A program made the translations under genes and the position numbers. The notes beneath the pieces are model-generated. The model saw only the letters and a program-made list of their open reading frames with translations, ran no database searches and was not told where the DNA came from. A stretch of DNA of 64,000 bases from Candidatus Contubernalis alkalaceticus (GTDB taxonomy: Bacteria > Bacillota > Dethiobacteria > SKNC01): positions 2,372,001 through 2,436,000 of the forward strand of contig NZ_CP054699.1 of assembly GCF_022558445.1 (NCBI RefSeq), read 5' to 3'. Position 1 is the stretch's first letter. Each line of letters opens with the position of its first letter. Shown piece after piece: positions 1 to 8,402 of the stretch.

Positions 1-186
1 TGCAGCATTTATCACAGTACGAATTGCTTTAGCAATCCTTCCCTGTTTTCCAATCACTTTGCCCATATCGTCTTCAGCTACTTTGAGTTCCAGGATTAAT
101 GAACGTTCCCCTTCAACCTGATGTACTGTAACTTCATCAGGGTTGTCTACTAGAGATTTTGCTATAAACTCTAATAACTCCTTCAT
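1..186 (-). CDS. khpA: KH-domain RNA-binding protein KhpA (partial, 3' end outside window)
   Basis: Small KH-domain protein (YlqC/KhpA family) that binds RNA, usually together with KhpB, in the cytoplasm. Only the first 62 codons are present; the rest lies beyond the left edge. The fragment reads MKELLEFIAKSLV at the start and carries the KH signature GKQG (residues 46-49) followed by a basic helix. The ATG at 186 has an AGGAGGT ribosome binding site about 10 bases upstream. It follows rpsP, the usual order rpsP-khpA-rimM-trmD, so it is probably cotranscribed with it. Confidence 0.93.
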   Translation of the reverse strand, partial: MKELLEFIAKSLVDNPDEVTVHQVEGERSLILELKVAEDDMGKVIGKQGRIAKAIRTVINAA

Positions 187-244
187 CCTAACGGCTATAC
201 CTCCTATGATAATATTCTAGGAAAGAAAGAAACAATATCTTTGT

Positions 245-490
245 CTACTTCTTAATCCCGGCTTTGTTAAGCAGTGCCCGAACAGTGTCGGAGGGTTGTG
301 CCCCTTTTTGAAGCCACTGAACAGCCTTTTCTTCATCAATTTTTAAGGTTGTAGGATCCGTCAGCGGATTGTAATAACCAATCTCCTCAATGAAACGACC
401 GTCTCTTGGAAAGCGAGAATCTGCCACCACGATCCGGTAAAAAGGGCTCTTTTTAGCTCCTAATCTTTTTAGACGTATTTTTACTGCCAT
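245..490 (-). CDS. rpsP: 30S ribosomal protein S16
   Basis: Ribosomal protein S16 of the small subunit, 81 residues, the usual bacterial length. The N-terminus [14 protein letters not shown] and the segment [11 protein letters not shown] are the family hallmarks. The ATG is preceded by a good GGAGGTG site. It lies between ffh and khpA as in Bacillus subtilis, so the SRP and ribosomal genes probably form one transcript with ylxM and ffh. Confidence 0.98.
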   Translation of the reverse strand: MAVKIRLKRLGAKKSPFYRIVVADSRFPRDGRFIEEIGYYNPLTDPTTLKIDEEKAVQWLQKGAQPSDTVRALLNKAGIKK

Positions 491-559
491 TTTTTCACCT
501 CCACTCGTTATAATTTGTTATATATTTATTATTTGCAGCAAACTTTTGTATTGTATAAT

Positions 560-1903
560 TTAAGGTAGAAAAGGAAAGCTTTTCTTTCCTTTTCTTTTTC
601 CCTTTTCCATCTTAGTTAATTGTTTCATCATCTTCTTCATCTGATCAAATTGTTTTAACAATTTATTAACATCCTGAACCTTTGTGCCGCTTCCCAGAGC
701 TATCCTTCTGCGGCGGCTGCTGTTAATAATTTCCGGGTTATTTCTCTCCTCCCGGTTCATTGATTTTATAATAGCCTCCACTTGACCTAATTGCTTTTCG
801 TCAACGGACAAATTTTTAAGTTTCTTGTTCATTCCACCCATGCCAGGCATCATATCCATAATCTGATCCAAAGGCCCCATGCTCTTCACCTGCTGCAGTT
901 GATCTAAGAAATCCTCCAGGGTAAACTGCTGTGTCCTAATCTTTCCCTCCAGAACTTTAGCTTTCTCTTCATCCATAGTGAATTGAGCCTTTTCAATCAG
1001 GGAGAGCACATCCCCCATACCCAAAATCCGAGAAGCCATTCTTTCCGGATGAAAAGGTTCCAGAGCATCCAGTTTCTCTCCCATACCAACAAACTTTATG
1101 GGACAACCAGTAACAGCATTCACTGATAAGGCCGCACCACCCCGGGTATCCCCGTCCAGTTTGGTCAGAACAACTCCTGTCAGGCCAAGCTGTTGGTGAA
1201 AACTTTCGGCTACATTAACAGCATCCTGACCGGTCATAGAATCAACCACCAACAGGATTTCTGAAGGATCAACCGCCGTTTTGATTCTCTGCAGTTCATC
1301 CATCAGTTCCTGGTTTACATGCAGTCTTCCCGCCGTATCTACTATTACCACATTGCGATTATCAGCTGCTGCAGTCTTCAGGGCTTCCTGTACAATCTTT
1401 ACGGGATCCCCCTGCCCCATAGAAAAGACCGGCATATCCAGCTGTTCTCCCAGGTATTCTATCTGATCGACTGCCGCCGGACGATAAACGTCAGCCGCCA
1501 CCATCATAGGATTTACATTTAATTTCTTCAGATATTTTGCCAGTTTGGCTGAGGTGGTAGTTTTTCCCGAACCCTGAAGCCCAACCATCATGATAACCGT
1601 AATGCCTCCGGCATTAATGTTAATTTTACTGGTGGTTTCCCCCATCAATGATGTAAGTTCCTCATTTACTATCTTTATAACCTGTTGAGCTGGGGTCAGG
1701 CTTCCCAAGACCTCCTGGCCTATGCATCTGTTCTTAATCTGAGATATAAAATTTTTAACCACTTTAAAATTAACATCGGCTTCCAGAAGAGCCAGGCGCA
1801 CCTCTCTCAGAGCCGCCTCCACGTCCTTTTCCGTCAGCTTTCCCTTACCCTTAAGTTTTTTAAAGGTTTCCTGTAGTTTTCCCGCCAGGCCTTCAAATAA
1901 CAT
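560..1903 (-). CDS. ffh: Signal recognition particle protein Ffh (SRP54 GTPase)
   Basis: GTPase subunit of the signal recognition particle. It binds 4.5S/6S SRP RNA and signal peptides and delivers ribosomes to FtsY at the membrane. The 447-residue product has an N domain (about 1-90), a G domain with the P-loop GLQGSGKTTT, DTAGR and TKLDGD motifs, and a methionine-rich M domain (about 295-435) with MDMMPGMGG and the RNA-binding GSGT segment. The tail is lysine rich. It sits directly downstream of ylxM (28-base gap) and upstream of rpsP, as in most Firmicutes. Confidence 0.98.
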   Translation of the reverse strand: MLFEGLAGKLQETFKKLKGKGKLTEKDVEAALREVRLALLEADVNFKVVKNFISQIKNRCIGQEVLGSLTPAQQVIKIVNEELTSLMGETTSKININAGGITVIMMVGLQGSGKTTTSAKLAKYLKKLNVNPMMVAADVYRPAAVDQIEYLGEQLDMPVFSMGQGDPVKIVQEALKTAAADNRNVVIVDTAGRLHVNQELMDELQRIKTAVDPSEILLVVDSMTGQDAVNVAESFHQQLGLTGVVLTKLDGDTRGGAALSVNAVTGCPIKFVGMGEKLDALEPFHPERMASRILGMGDVLSLIEKAQFTMDEEKAKVLEGKIRTQQFTLEDFLDQLQQVKSMGPLDQIMDMMPGMGGMNKKLKNLSVDEKQLGQVEAIIKSMNREERNNPEIINSSRRRRIALGSGTKVQDVNKLLKQFDQMKKMMKQLTKMEKGKRKGKKSFPFLP

Positions 1904-1931
1904 TATTGGTTAGAACCTCCCAACTTACAAA

Positions 1932-2264
1932 TTACAATTCCATAAGCTCAAACAGAAACATTTTTAATTTTTTATTTTCAATTCCCTTATTTGAATCTAT
2001 ATATGCTAATATCTCACTTAATTTTTCCTTTTGCCCCTGATACCTGCTGCATAACTGCAGTTTGGCCTCAAATTTTTCCAGGGACCTAACTGACCTGTTT
2101 ATAAGATCATAAACTGCCTGTCGACTAACCTGTTGTTCCTTGGCAATCTCTCCCAGAGATAAATTATGTTGAAAGTAAAGTTCAATAATATTTTGCTGCT
2201 TTTTGGTTAACAGCGGCCCATAAAAATCATAAAGCAGGTTAACCCGGGTTGTTTTTTCAAGCAA
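1932..2264 (-). CDS. ylxM: YlxM-family helix-turn-helix protein, SRP accessory
   Basis: UPF0122/YlxM family protein of 110 residues, found almost always immediately upstream of ffh. In streptococci the homologue binds SRP components and modulates Ffh GTPase activity. The sequence shows a sigma-70 region 4-like helix-turn-helix (LSLGEIAKEQQVSRQAVYDL, about residues 35-54) after an opening segment that ends in FYGPLLTKKQQ. A TTGACA/TAATAT promoter lies 46-74 bases upstream, so it is probably the first gene of the ylxM-ffh-rpsP unit. Confidence 0.92.
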   Translation of the reverse strand: MLEKTTRVNLLYDFYGPLLTKKQQNIIELYFQHNLSLGEIAKEQQVSRQAVYDLINRSVRSLEKFEAKLQLCSRYQGQKEKLSEILAYIDSNKGIENKKLKMFLFELMEL

Positions 2265-2309
2265 AGCATCACCCTCTATTAGTGTTAAGCATTTTTGCTT
2301 TACATGACA

Positions 2310-2338
2310 ATATTAACGAATTTCCTTTATAATGTCAA
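2310..2338 (-). promoter_or_regulatory. Sigma-A type promoter for ylxM-ffh
   Basis: On the minus strand TTGACA (complement of 2333-2338) and TAATAT (complement of 2310-2315) are separated by exactly 17 bases. Transcription would start near 2303, about 40 bases before the ylxM start codon. This is read from the sequence; start-site mapping was not possible. Confidence 0.75.
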
Positions 2339-2444
2339 GGCATTTATCTCTTGTCCACATATTTTATTGTTTTGTTTGGATTACAAAAAAAATTTTTGGA
2401 TAAAATAAATACACGAAACTCTTATTCAAAGGAGGTTAACTCTA

Positions 2445-2609
2445 ATGACCAAAAATAAAGATAAAAGTTTTCGTTCCTGTAATCAATCATGCTCCGATTC
2501 GGTGGAATTCAGTGACCCACTGGATGAAAATATTGAACGAAAGAGCATTGTAAAAGAAGAAAACACTAAGAAGCAAAACAAAAGCAAAAAGAAAAATAAA
2601 AACAAATAA
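2445..2609 (+). CDS. Small lysine-rich hypothetical protein, 54 aa
   Basis: An unrecognised 54-residue ORF on the plus strand, inside the otherwise empty gap between ylxM and ftsY. It has a near-perfect ribosome binding site, AAAGGAGGTT at 2428-2437, spaced 7 bases from the ATG, which is the main reason to call it. The N-terminal half is polar with two cysteines (RSCNQSCSD) and an acidic stretch. The last 18 residues are almost entirely lysine and asparagine (ending KKKNKNK). There is no signal peptide or membrane segment. A hairpin follows 31 bases after the stop. Function unknown; a spore or nucleic-acid-binding peptide is possible on composition alone. Confidence 0.6.
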   Translation: MTKNKDKSFRSCNQSCSDSVEFSDPLDENIERKSIVKEENTKKQNKSKKKNKNK

Positions 2610-2640
2610 CTAAATGTAAAATGTAAGTCCAAGAATATAA

Positions 2641-2671
2641 TAACCGGGTTAATTATCTACCCGGTTATTTA
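2641..2671. terminator. Hairpin between convergent small ORF and ftsY
   Basis: TAACCGGGT (2641-2649) pairs with ACCCGGTTA (2659-2667) around a 9-base loop, giving a 9-bp stem. AT-rich stretches follow on both sides but neither is a clean T-run. It lies between the stop of the plus-strand small ORF and the stop of minus-strand ftsY and could serve both. Confidence 0.6.
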
Positions 2672-2690
2672 TATTACATATTTTTAAAAT

Positions 2691-3596
2691 TTACTCAAAT
2701 AACGCCTCCACAAAATCACGGGGGTTAAACTCATGAAGATCCTCTAAAGATTCGCCAATTCCAACATATTTAATAGGGACCTTGAGGGTTTGACTTACAG
2801 CAACAACAATGCCCCCTTTTGCCGTGCCGTCCAACTTGGTCAACACAATTCCAGTGATAGGGGACGCTTCTCCAAATAATACGGCCTGGCTTAAAGCATT
2901 CTGTCCCGTAGTGGCATCTAAAACCAGCAAAACCTCCTGCGGTGCACCGGTCATAGCTTTCCCCGCTACCCTGTAAATTTTCTTTAATTCCTCCATCAGA
3001 TTCATTTTTGTATGCAGTCTTCCTGCCGTGTCACAAAGGACTACATCAACCCCCCGGGCCTTGGCTGCCGAAATTGCGTCAAAAATTACTGCAGCAGGAT
3101 CAGAGCCGATTTTATGTTTAATAATATCCACTCCTACTCTATCCGCCCATATTTCCAACTGCTCTATTGCCGCTGCTCTAAACGTATCTCCTGCAGCAAT
3201 CATGACCCGTCTTCTTTCTTCTTTCAAAAGATAAGCCAGCTTGGCGATGCTGGTAGTTTTTCCTACACCATTTACTCCCATTACCAGAATTACGGAAAGT
3301 TCTCCAGAGATATTTAAAGGTTTACTCTCGTTGCCCAACCTCTCAATTAATATCTCCTTTAACAGTTCCTTAACCTCTAGAGTATCCCCTACTCTTTTTT
3401 CCCGGGCCCTATTTTTCAATTCTTCCACTAGGCCCAGGGTAGTTTCTACCCCAATGTCTGCACCAATGAGTATTTCTTCCAGTTCCTCATAAAATTCATC
3501 ACTGATTTTTTTCCCTTTAACCAGTTTATCAATTTTTTCTACAAAGCTTTCTCTAGTTTTCTTTAATCCCCGCTTAAACTTATCCAACAATCCCAT
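2691..3596 (-). CDS. ftsY: Signal recognition particle receptor FtsY
   Basis: Membrane-associated SRP receptor GTPase that pairs with Ffh. The 301-residue protein has only the NG core: an N domain beginning MGLLDKFKRGLKKTRESF (an amphipathic membrane-binding start), a P-loop GVNGVGKTTS, the DTAGRLHTK motif and TKLDGTAKGG. It lacks the long acidic A domain seen in E. coli, as is usual in Firmicutes. It follows smc by 12 bases, the conserved smc-ftsY pair, and is surely cotranscribed with it. Confidence 0.98.
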   Translation of the reverse strand: MGLLDKFKRGLKKTRESFVEKIDKLVKGKKISDEFYEELEEILIGADIGVETTLGLVEELKNRAREKRVGDTLEVKELLKEILIERLGNESKPLNISGELSVILVMGVNGVGKTTSIAKLAYLLKEERRRVMIAAGDTFRAAAIEQLEIWADRVGVDIIKHKIGSDPAAVIFDAISAAKARGVDVVLCDTAGRLHTKMNLMEELKKIYRVAGKAMTGAPQEVLLVLDATTGQNALSQAVLFGEASPITGIVLTKLDGTAKGGIVVAVSQTLKVPIKYVGIGESLEDLHEFNPRDFVEALFE

Positions 3597-3608
3597 CTTA
3601 CACTCTCC

Positions 3609-6600
3609 TTAACTTACTCTTTTTTCCTTTTCCTCTGGAAGCCTTAAGGAAAACACTTTAGATACTCCCGGCTCTTCCATAGTTACTCCATAAAGAACTC
3701 CTGCTGCCTCCATAGTATTTCGGCGGTGGGTAATTAAAATAAATTGAGTATCGGTTGATAATACCTTTAAATATTTTAAAAATCTGTTTAAGTTCATTCC
3801 ATCCAGAGAAACCTCAATCTCATCCAGTATACAAAAAGGAGTAGGTTTCACCTTGATGATGGAAAACAGCAGGGCAATGGCGGTTAAAGCCTTCTCCCCA
3901 CCGGACATAAGGTTTAGATTCTGCAGTTTTTTACCCGGTGGCTGGGCAATAATCTCTATACCTGACTCCAGCACATCATTGGAATCGGTAAGCTTTAAAT
4001 AGGCCCGGCCTCCTTCAAAAAAATCTTTAAAAACCGAGGAAAATATAGTTTTCACCTGGTTAAAACTATTTAGGAATTTGTCCTTCATCTTGCCGTCCAA
4101 TTCTTGTATTACTTTATGTATCGTATTTTTTGCCTCCCGCAGGTCATCTCTCTGCTGTTTTAAAAAGTCTACTCTCTCCAGCAGCCGATTATGTTCCTCC
4201 ACAGCTCCTGTATTTACACTGCCATACTCCAGCATCGTGCTTTTTAAGTTTTCAATTTCCGAAATAGCTTCTTCCTCATCTACTTCCATAGAATAATCAG
4301 AGGCTTCCTTCAGGGAAAGGGAAAATTCTTCTCTCAGACGTCGGGAATAATTTTTAATTTCAATCTCTACCCGAGCGATTTCCAGCTCTGTCTCATGTTT
4401 CTTTTTTTCCCGACTCTGCAGCGCTCTACGGTGGGCCCTGACCTGATTTTCATTTTCTGTAAGCTTAGCAGTTAACTCCCCTGTCTGCTCTCGAAGACGG
4501 CCGAACCTGTTAGACACTGAATATTGTGTTTGTTCCAACTGCTTTATTTCTTTTTCTACCCTTTTTATCGAAAAATTTAATCCTTTAATACATTGTACCA
4601 GTTCACCGGCCTTCTGCTGAACCTTTATAATTCTGGATTTCAAGTTTTCCCTTTCCTGGTTCAAATCCTGAAGTTTTTCATTCACCATCTGTTTTTCTTT
4701 ATTGGCAGAAGTAATCTCTACTTTGAGCCGGGCTGCTTCTTTGTCAATCTGTGTTCGCCTGTGATGGGACTCCTGCTGCAGCTCTTTTTCTTCAATTAAA
4801 TCTGCGTCAAGGCACTCTCTTCTTCTTTTAAGCTCATGCAGCTCACTCTTCAGGACTTTTTGTTTTTCATTATTCCCCGTTATCTTTCCCACCTCTATTT
4901 TTTTTTGCTCTTCCAATTCTTTTATGCTCTTCTCTGTCTTTCTTATTATATCCTGAAGGCCCTGGAATCCTTCTTCAAAACGCTGCAGTTCCCTGGCTGA
5001 TCGCTGCAGTAACTCTGCTTTCTCTTTCCCCACTTCCTCCAGAGCTTTTTTTTCTTTTATCAAATGGTCCAACTCTGCCTGCAGATTCTGAACCATGTTC
5101 TCCAGCTTTTCTTTTTTAAGTTCATTACTATTTATGGCATTCTTTCGACTGATAAATCCAGGCCTGGAATGTTTGTAACTTCCTCCGGTTATGGCCCCTC
5201 CAGGGAAAATTATTTCCCCCTCCAAAGTTACAATCTTATATTTCATCTTCAGCTTCCTGGCGGCAGCCAGTGCAGAATCCAAATCCTCAGCGATTAAGAC
5301 ACTTCCCAGGAGCCTATCAAATACTTTTTCATAGCCGGGATCAAAACTAACCAGATCCCTGGCCCACCCGATTACTCCTTTTTCCTTGGGAACAGGAATT
5401 TTTTGGAATGCAGAACGAATCAGAGAAAGAGGTAAAAACGTCGCCCTTCCTTTTTTTAGCTCTTTCAGCATGGAAATCATTTCTTTGGCCGTGCTTTCGT
5501 CCCGGGTTACAATATTTTGGGCAGCAGAACCTAAGCCAGCCTCTAAAGCCTTCTCTAAATTCTCCGGAACCTGCAGCAGATCGGCCACCACTCCCTCTAC
5601 TCCTACAGCAGAAGAGTGATTGTTATTTTTTGCTTTTAAAACAGTCTTGACTGCTTCGTTAAATCCTTCTAGTTTCTCCTGCATTGCCCAAAGGGCCTCC
5701 AGGTATGCCCTGGATTGTTCCAACTGACCCTTAATATCCCTTAACTCATCCTGCTTTGAAGAAACACTGACCTCTCGATCTCGTAATTCCCGGTTAGATT
5801 CTTGATACTCCCTTTCCCGGTCTTGAAGAAACTCTTTTTTTTGTACTAAAATCTGATGTTCATGGATTTTTTTATTTTTCAGATCAAGCATCTCAGTTTT
5901 CTTGCCTTCGGTATCCTTTATTATTTCCTCCAACCTGCTTTTTAAATATTCCTGCTCCAACTGTGTTTTTTTAAATTTTAAAGATTTTTCTTCAAGAATA
6001 CGCAAAACAATATTTAAAGCATCTTCTATCTTTTGAGTAATTTCAGTGGTGGAAGAATCCAGCTCCAAAAGCTTCTTTTCCTTCTGGACCAGCTCTTGGA
6101 CCAGCCTCGCTGCCCTATGGTCCAGTTCCAACAAGTTATCTTGGATCCCGGCCTTTTTCTCTTCAACTGCCGACAATGTTTCCTTGTATTCTTCTTCAGC
6201 CAGTTCCAGTTCTTTTATTTGATTTTGCAAATTTTTTAATTTTTCCTGGTACAGTTCAGTATCTGAATTTTTAATCTTAAGAGAGCTCTCAACCTGATGC
6301 AGCTTTTCTCGAAGCTCAGATATTTCTTCTTCAGAGGTACTGCTTTTATATTTCTGTTCAGCAATCTCCGAATCCAGCCGGTTAATCAAGGAATACTTTT
6401 TAAATATCTCTAAAGACAATTTTTCCAGTTTCTCCTGCAATTTAAATTTCTTGTTAGATACCTCTTTAATTTCTAACGCCAACACACCAATTTCCAATTT
6501 TTTCAATCTATCCCGGCAGACCATATAATCCCTGGCTAAAAGTGCCTGTTCCTCCATGGGGCCCAGCTGATGATTAAGCTCTTCGATTAAATCACTTACT

Positions 6601-7169
6601 CTCAAAAGGTTGTCCGCTGTCTCTTTAAGACGTCGCAAGGTTTCCTTCTTACGGCTCTTATATTTATAAACCCCGGCAGCTTCTTCAAAAATACTTCTCC
6701 TGTCCTGGGGCCTGGCACTCAAAATCTGGTCAATCTTCCCCTGCCCAATGAAAGAATAAGACTCTTTGCCCACACCGGTGTCATGAAATAATTCTGTAAT
6801 CTCTTTTAACCTGCAGGGGGCTTTATTTAACAGGTAATCACTTTCCCCTGACCTGAACAACCGTCTGGTAACATTTACTTCAGTGAAATCCAGATTAATC
6901 TCCGGTTTGAGATTATCAAAAAGAAGGGAAACTTCTGCAAAACTTATTGGTTTCCGTGCATCCGTCCCGTTGAAAATTACATCTTCCATCCGGCTTCCCC
7001 GCAGAGTTTTAATGCTCTGCTCCCCCAGACACCATCTGACCGCATCAGCTATGTTGCTTTTTCCACACCCATTGGGGCCAATAATTCCAGTAACCCCTGG
7101 GGAAAGCTGGATCTCCACCTTGTCAGAAAAGGATTTAAAGCCAAATATTTCGATCTTCTTTAGTAACAT
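3609..7169 (-). CDS. smc: Chromosome segregation ATPase SMC
   Basis: Structural maintenance of chromosomes protein; with ScpA and ScpB it forms the bacterial condensin. The 1186-residue product has an N-terminal Walker A (GPNGCGKSN, about residue 32), two long coiled coils, a hinge near the middle (GVEGVVADLLQVPENLEKAL), and a C-terminal ABC signature LMSGGEKALTA with Walker B (PFCILDEIEVSLD) and the ITHR switch. I chose the ATG at 7169 because AGGAGG lies 6 bases upstream and the product then starts MLLKKIEIFGFKSF as in relatives; an in-frame GTG 18 bases earlier overlaps the SD. Confidence 0.97.
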   Translation of the reverse strand: MLLKKIEIFGFKSFSDKVEIQLSPGVTGIIGPNGCGKSNIADAVRWCLGEQSIKTLRGSRMEDVIFNGTDARKPISFAEVSLLFDNLKPEINLDFTEVNVTRRLFRSGESDYLLNKAPCRLKEITELFHDTGVGKESYSFIGQGKIDQILSARPQDRRSIFEEAAGVYKYKSRKKETLRRLKETADNLLRVSDLIEELNHQLGPMEEQALLARDYMVCRDRLKKLEIGVLALEIKEVSNKKFKLQEKLEKLSLEIFKKYSLINRLDSEIAEQKYKSSTSEEEISELREKLHQVESSLKIKNSDTELYQEKLKNLQNQIKELELAEEEYKETLSAVEEKKAGIQDNLLELDHRAARLVQELVQKEKKLLELDSSTTEITQKIEDALNIVLRILEEKSLKFKKTQLEQEYLKSRLEEIIKDTEGKKTEMLDLKNKKIHEHQILVQKKEFLQDREREYQESNRELRDREVSVSSKQDELRDIKGQLEQSRAYLEALWAMQEKLEGFNEAVKTVLKAKNNNHSSAVGVEGVVADLLQVPENLEKALEAGLGSAAQNIVTRDESTAKEMISMLKELKKGRATFLPLSLIRSAFQKIPVPKEKGVIGWARDLVSFDPGYEKVFDRLLGSVLIAEDLDSALAAARKLKMKYKIVTLEGEIIFPGGAITGGSYKHSRPGFISRKNAINSNELKKEKLENMVQNLQAELDHLIKEKKALEEVGKEKAELLQRSARELQRFEEGFQGLQDIIRKTEKSIKELEEQKKIEVGKITGNNEKQKVLKSELHELKRRRECLDADLIEEKELQQESHHRRTQIDKEAARLKVEITSANKEKQMVNEKLQDLNQERENLKSRIIKVQQKAGELVQCIKGLNFSIKRVEKEIKQLEQTQYSVSNRFGRLREQTGELTAKLTENENQVRAHRRALQSREKKKHETELEIARVEIEIKNYSRRLREEFSLSLKEASDYSMEVDEEEAISEIENLKSTMLEYGSVNTGAVEEHNRLLERVDFLKQQRDDLREAKNTIHKVIQELDGKMKDKFLNSFNQVKTIFSSVFKDFFEGGRAYLKLTDSNDVLESGIEIIAQPPGKKLQNLNLMSGGEKALTAIALLFSIIKVKPTPFCILDEIEVSLDGMNLNRFLKYLKVLSTDTQFILITHRRNTMEAAGVLYGVTMEEPGVSKVFSLRLPEEKEKRVS

Positions 7170-7263
7170 CCCACCCCTCCTCTGCACACTTTTACTCAGT
7201 TAATAAACAGGTCAAACAACCCGTCTGTATTATAGGCTGATAATAGTATTCTACAATAAAATA

Positions 7264-7285
7264 CCTGCTTGTGTGAACAAGCAGG
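7264..7285 (-). terminator. Rho-independent terminator of spoVS
   Basis: CCTGCTTGT (7264-7272) pairs perfectly with ACAAGCAGG (7277-7285) around the loop GTGA. Read on the minus strand it is followed by a T-rich run. It lies 18 bases past the spoVS stop and separates spoVS from smc. Confidence 0.75.
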
Positions 7286-7302
7286 CCAATTAAAAACATG
7301 AA

Positions 7303-7563
7303 TTAACGAGGTTCAACGATAAACTTTATAGCCGTCCTCTCCTCATTATCAATCATAATCTCCGCAAAAGCCGGAATAGTAATCAAATTAATACCGTTAG
7401 GAGCAACAAAACCTCTGGTTATAGCAATCGCCTTAATAGCCTGATTTACGGCTCCAGCTCCAACCGCCTGAACCTCAGCTCTGCCTTTGTCCCTGATTAC
7501 TGCAGCCAGGGCCCCGGCAACAGACTTGGGCTTAGAATGAGCAGATACCTTCAGTATTTCCAT
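7303..7563 (-). CDS. spoVS: Stage V sporulation protein S
   Basis: SpoVS, a small Alba-like protein needed for late sporulation and coat/septum stages in Bacillus. The 86-residue product starts MEILKVSAHSKPKSVAGALA and contains VQAVGAGAVNQAIKAIAITRG, the very highly conserved family core. The ATG at 7563 has AGGAGGC 10 bases upstream; the open frame runs further upstream without any homologous sequence, so the shorter start is right. It has its own promoter and terminator and is an independent unit between rnc and smc. Confidence 0.96.
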   Translation of the reverse strand: MEILKVSAHSKPKSVAGALAAVIRDKGRAEVQAVGAGAVNQAIKAIAITRGFVAPNGINLITIPAFAEIMIDNEERTAIKFIVEPR

Positions 7564-7656
7564 GAATAGAAGAGCCTCCTTGAAGTACAATATTTCATCA
7601 TAGTATACCTTGAGCGTAATCTTAACTGTTAGCAAGAATAATGTTTAAGTTATTAT

Positions 7657-7681
7657 ATTCTTGTCTGCCAACAAAATTCCT
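7657..7681 (-). promoter_or_regulatory. Candidate sigma-H promoter of spoVS
   Basis: On the minus strand AGGAATTT (complement of 7674-7681) and GAAT (complement of 7657-7660, in the context CAAGAATAT) are 13 bases apart. This fits the sigma-H pattern, and spoVS is a known sigma-H gene in Bacillus subtilis. It is about 95 bases upstream of the start codon. Assignment is by eye. Confidence 0.55.
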
Positions 7682-7698
7682 GCTATATCCAAAAATAT

Positions 7699-8391
7699 TT
7701 ACTCCTGAAGTTTTACCCAAGCTATACGGGCGGCCTCCTGTTCGGCATTTTTTTTGCTTTTGCCCCTGCCTTCTCCCAGAATTTTTTCTTTTAACAAAAT
7801 TTGAGCTACAAAAACCTTATCATGGTCAGGTCCAAGCTCACTTACTATCTTGTATCTTGGAGTAGTATGATATTTTAACTGCGACAATTCCTGAACCATG
7901 GTTTTATAGTCCCTGTGTAAAGCTCCCTCCTTAATCACTGTAATTACAGGATTAAACAGATTAATAACTACTCTACAGGTGACATTTATCCCCTGATCCA
8001 AATATACAGCTCCAATCAAGGCCTCCAGAGCATCTGCCAGGATAGAAGGACGATCCTGGCCTCCGGTAGACTGCTCTCCCCTGCCCAAAGACAGATGTTC
8101 CCCCAGATTTAGCTCTCTGGCAACCTCCACCAGAGACGTCTCACATACAATACTGGCCCGTAATTTGGTAAGTTCTCCCTCAGGGAGCTTGGGGAAATTT
8201 CTGTAAAGATACTCACTTATAATCAACTCCAGGACTGCATCTCCTAAAAATTCCAATCTTTCATTATGACATGGTTTATCTTTGTTTTCATGGGCAAAAG
8301 AAGAATGAATCAGTGCCTGACTGACTAAAAAAGGATTATTAAGTTTTATATCTAATTTACGGGCTATAATACACTCACTATTATTAATCAT
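7699..8391 (-). CDS. rnc: Ribonuclease III
   Basis: Double-strand-specific endoribonuclease that processes rRNA precursors and regulatory duplexes. The 230-residue protein carries the signature NERLEFLGDAVLEL (about residues 43-56), the second acidic site ADALEALIGAVYLD, and a C-terminal double-stranded RNA binding domain (from about 158, ending KSKKNAEQEAARIAW). It follows fabF by 11 bases at the end of the fatty-acid operon, the usual Firmicute arrangement acpP/fabF-rnc-smc. Confidence 0.98.
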   Translation of the reverse strand: MINNSECIIARKLDIKLNNPFLVSQALIHSSFAHENKDKPCHNERLEFLGDAVLELIISEYLYRNFPKLPEGELTKLRASIVCETSLVEVARELNLGEHLSLGRGEQSTGGQDRPSILADALEALIGAVYLDQGINVTCRVVINLFNPVITVIKEGALHRDYKTMVQELSQLKYHTTPRYKIVSELGPDHDKVFVAQILLKEKILGEGRGKSKKNAEQEAARIAWVKLQE

Positions 8392-8402
8392 TATTTTAGC
8401 CC

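Noticed and set aside
3012-3317. Plus-strand ORFs antisense to ftsY, smc, fabD and other genes
   Set aside because: Shadow frames of well-conserved minus-strand genes, with no ribosome binding sites or family features.
7604-7635. Longer start for spoVS
   Set aside because: The extra 24 residues are not family-like and the AGGAGGC site points to 7563.
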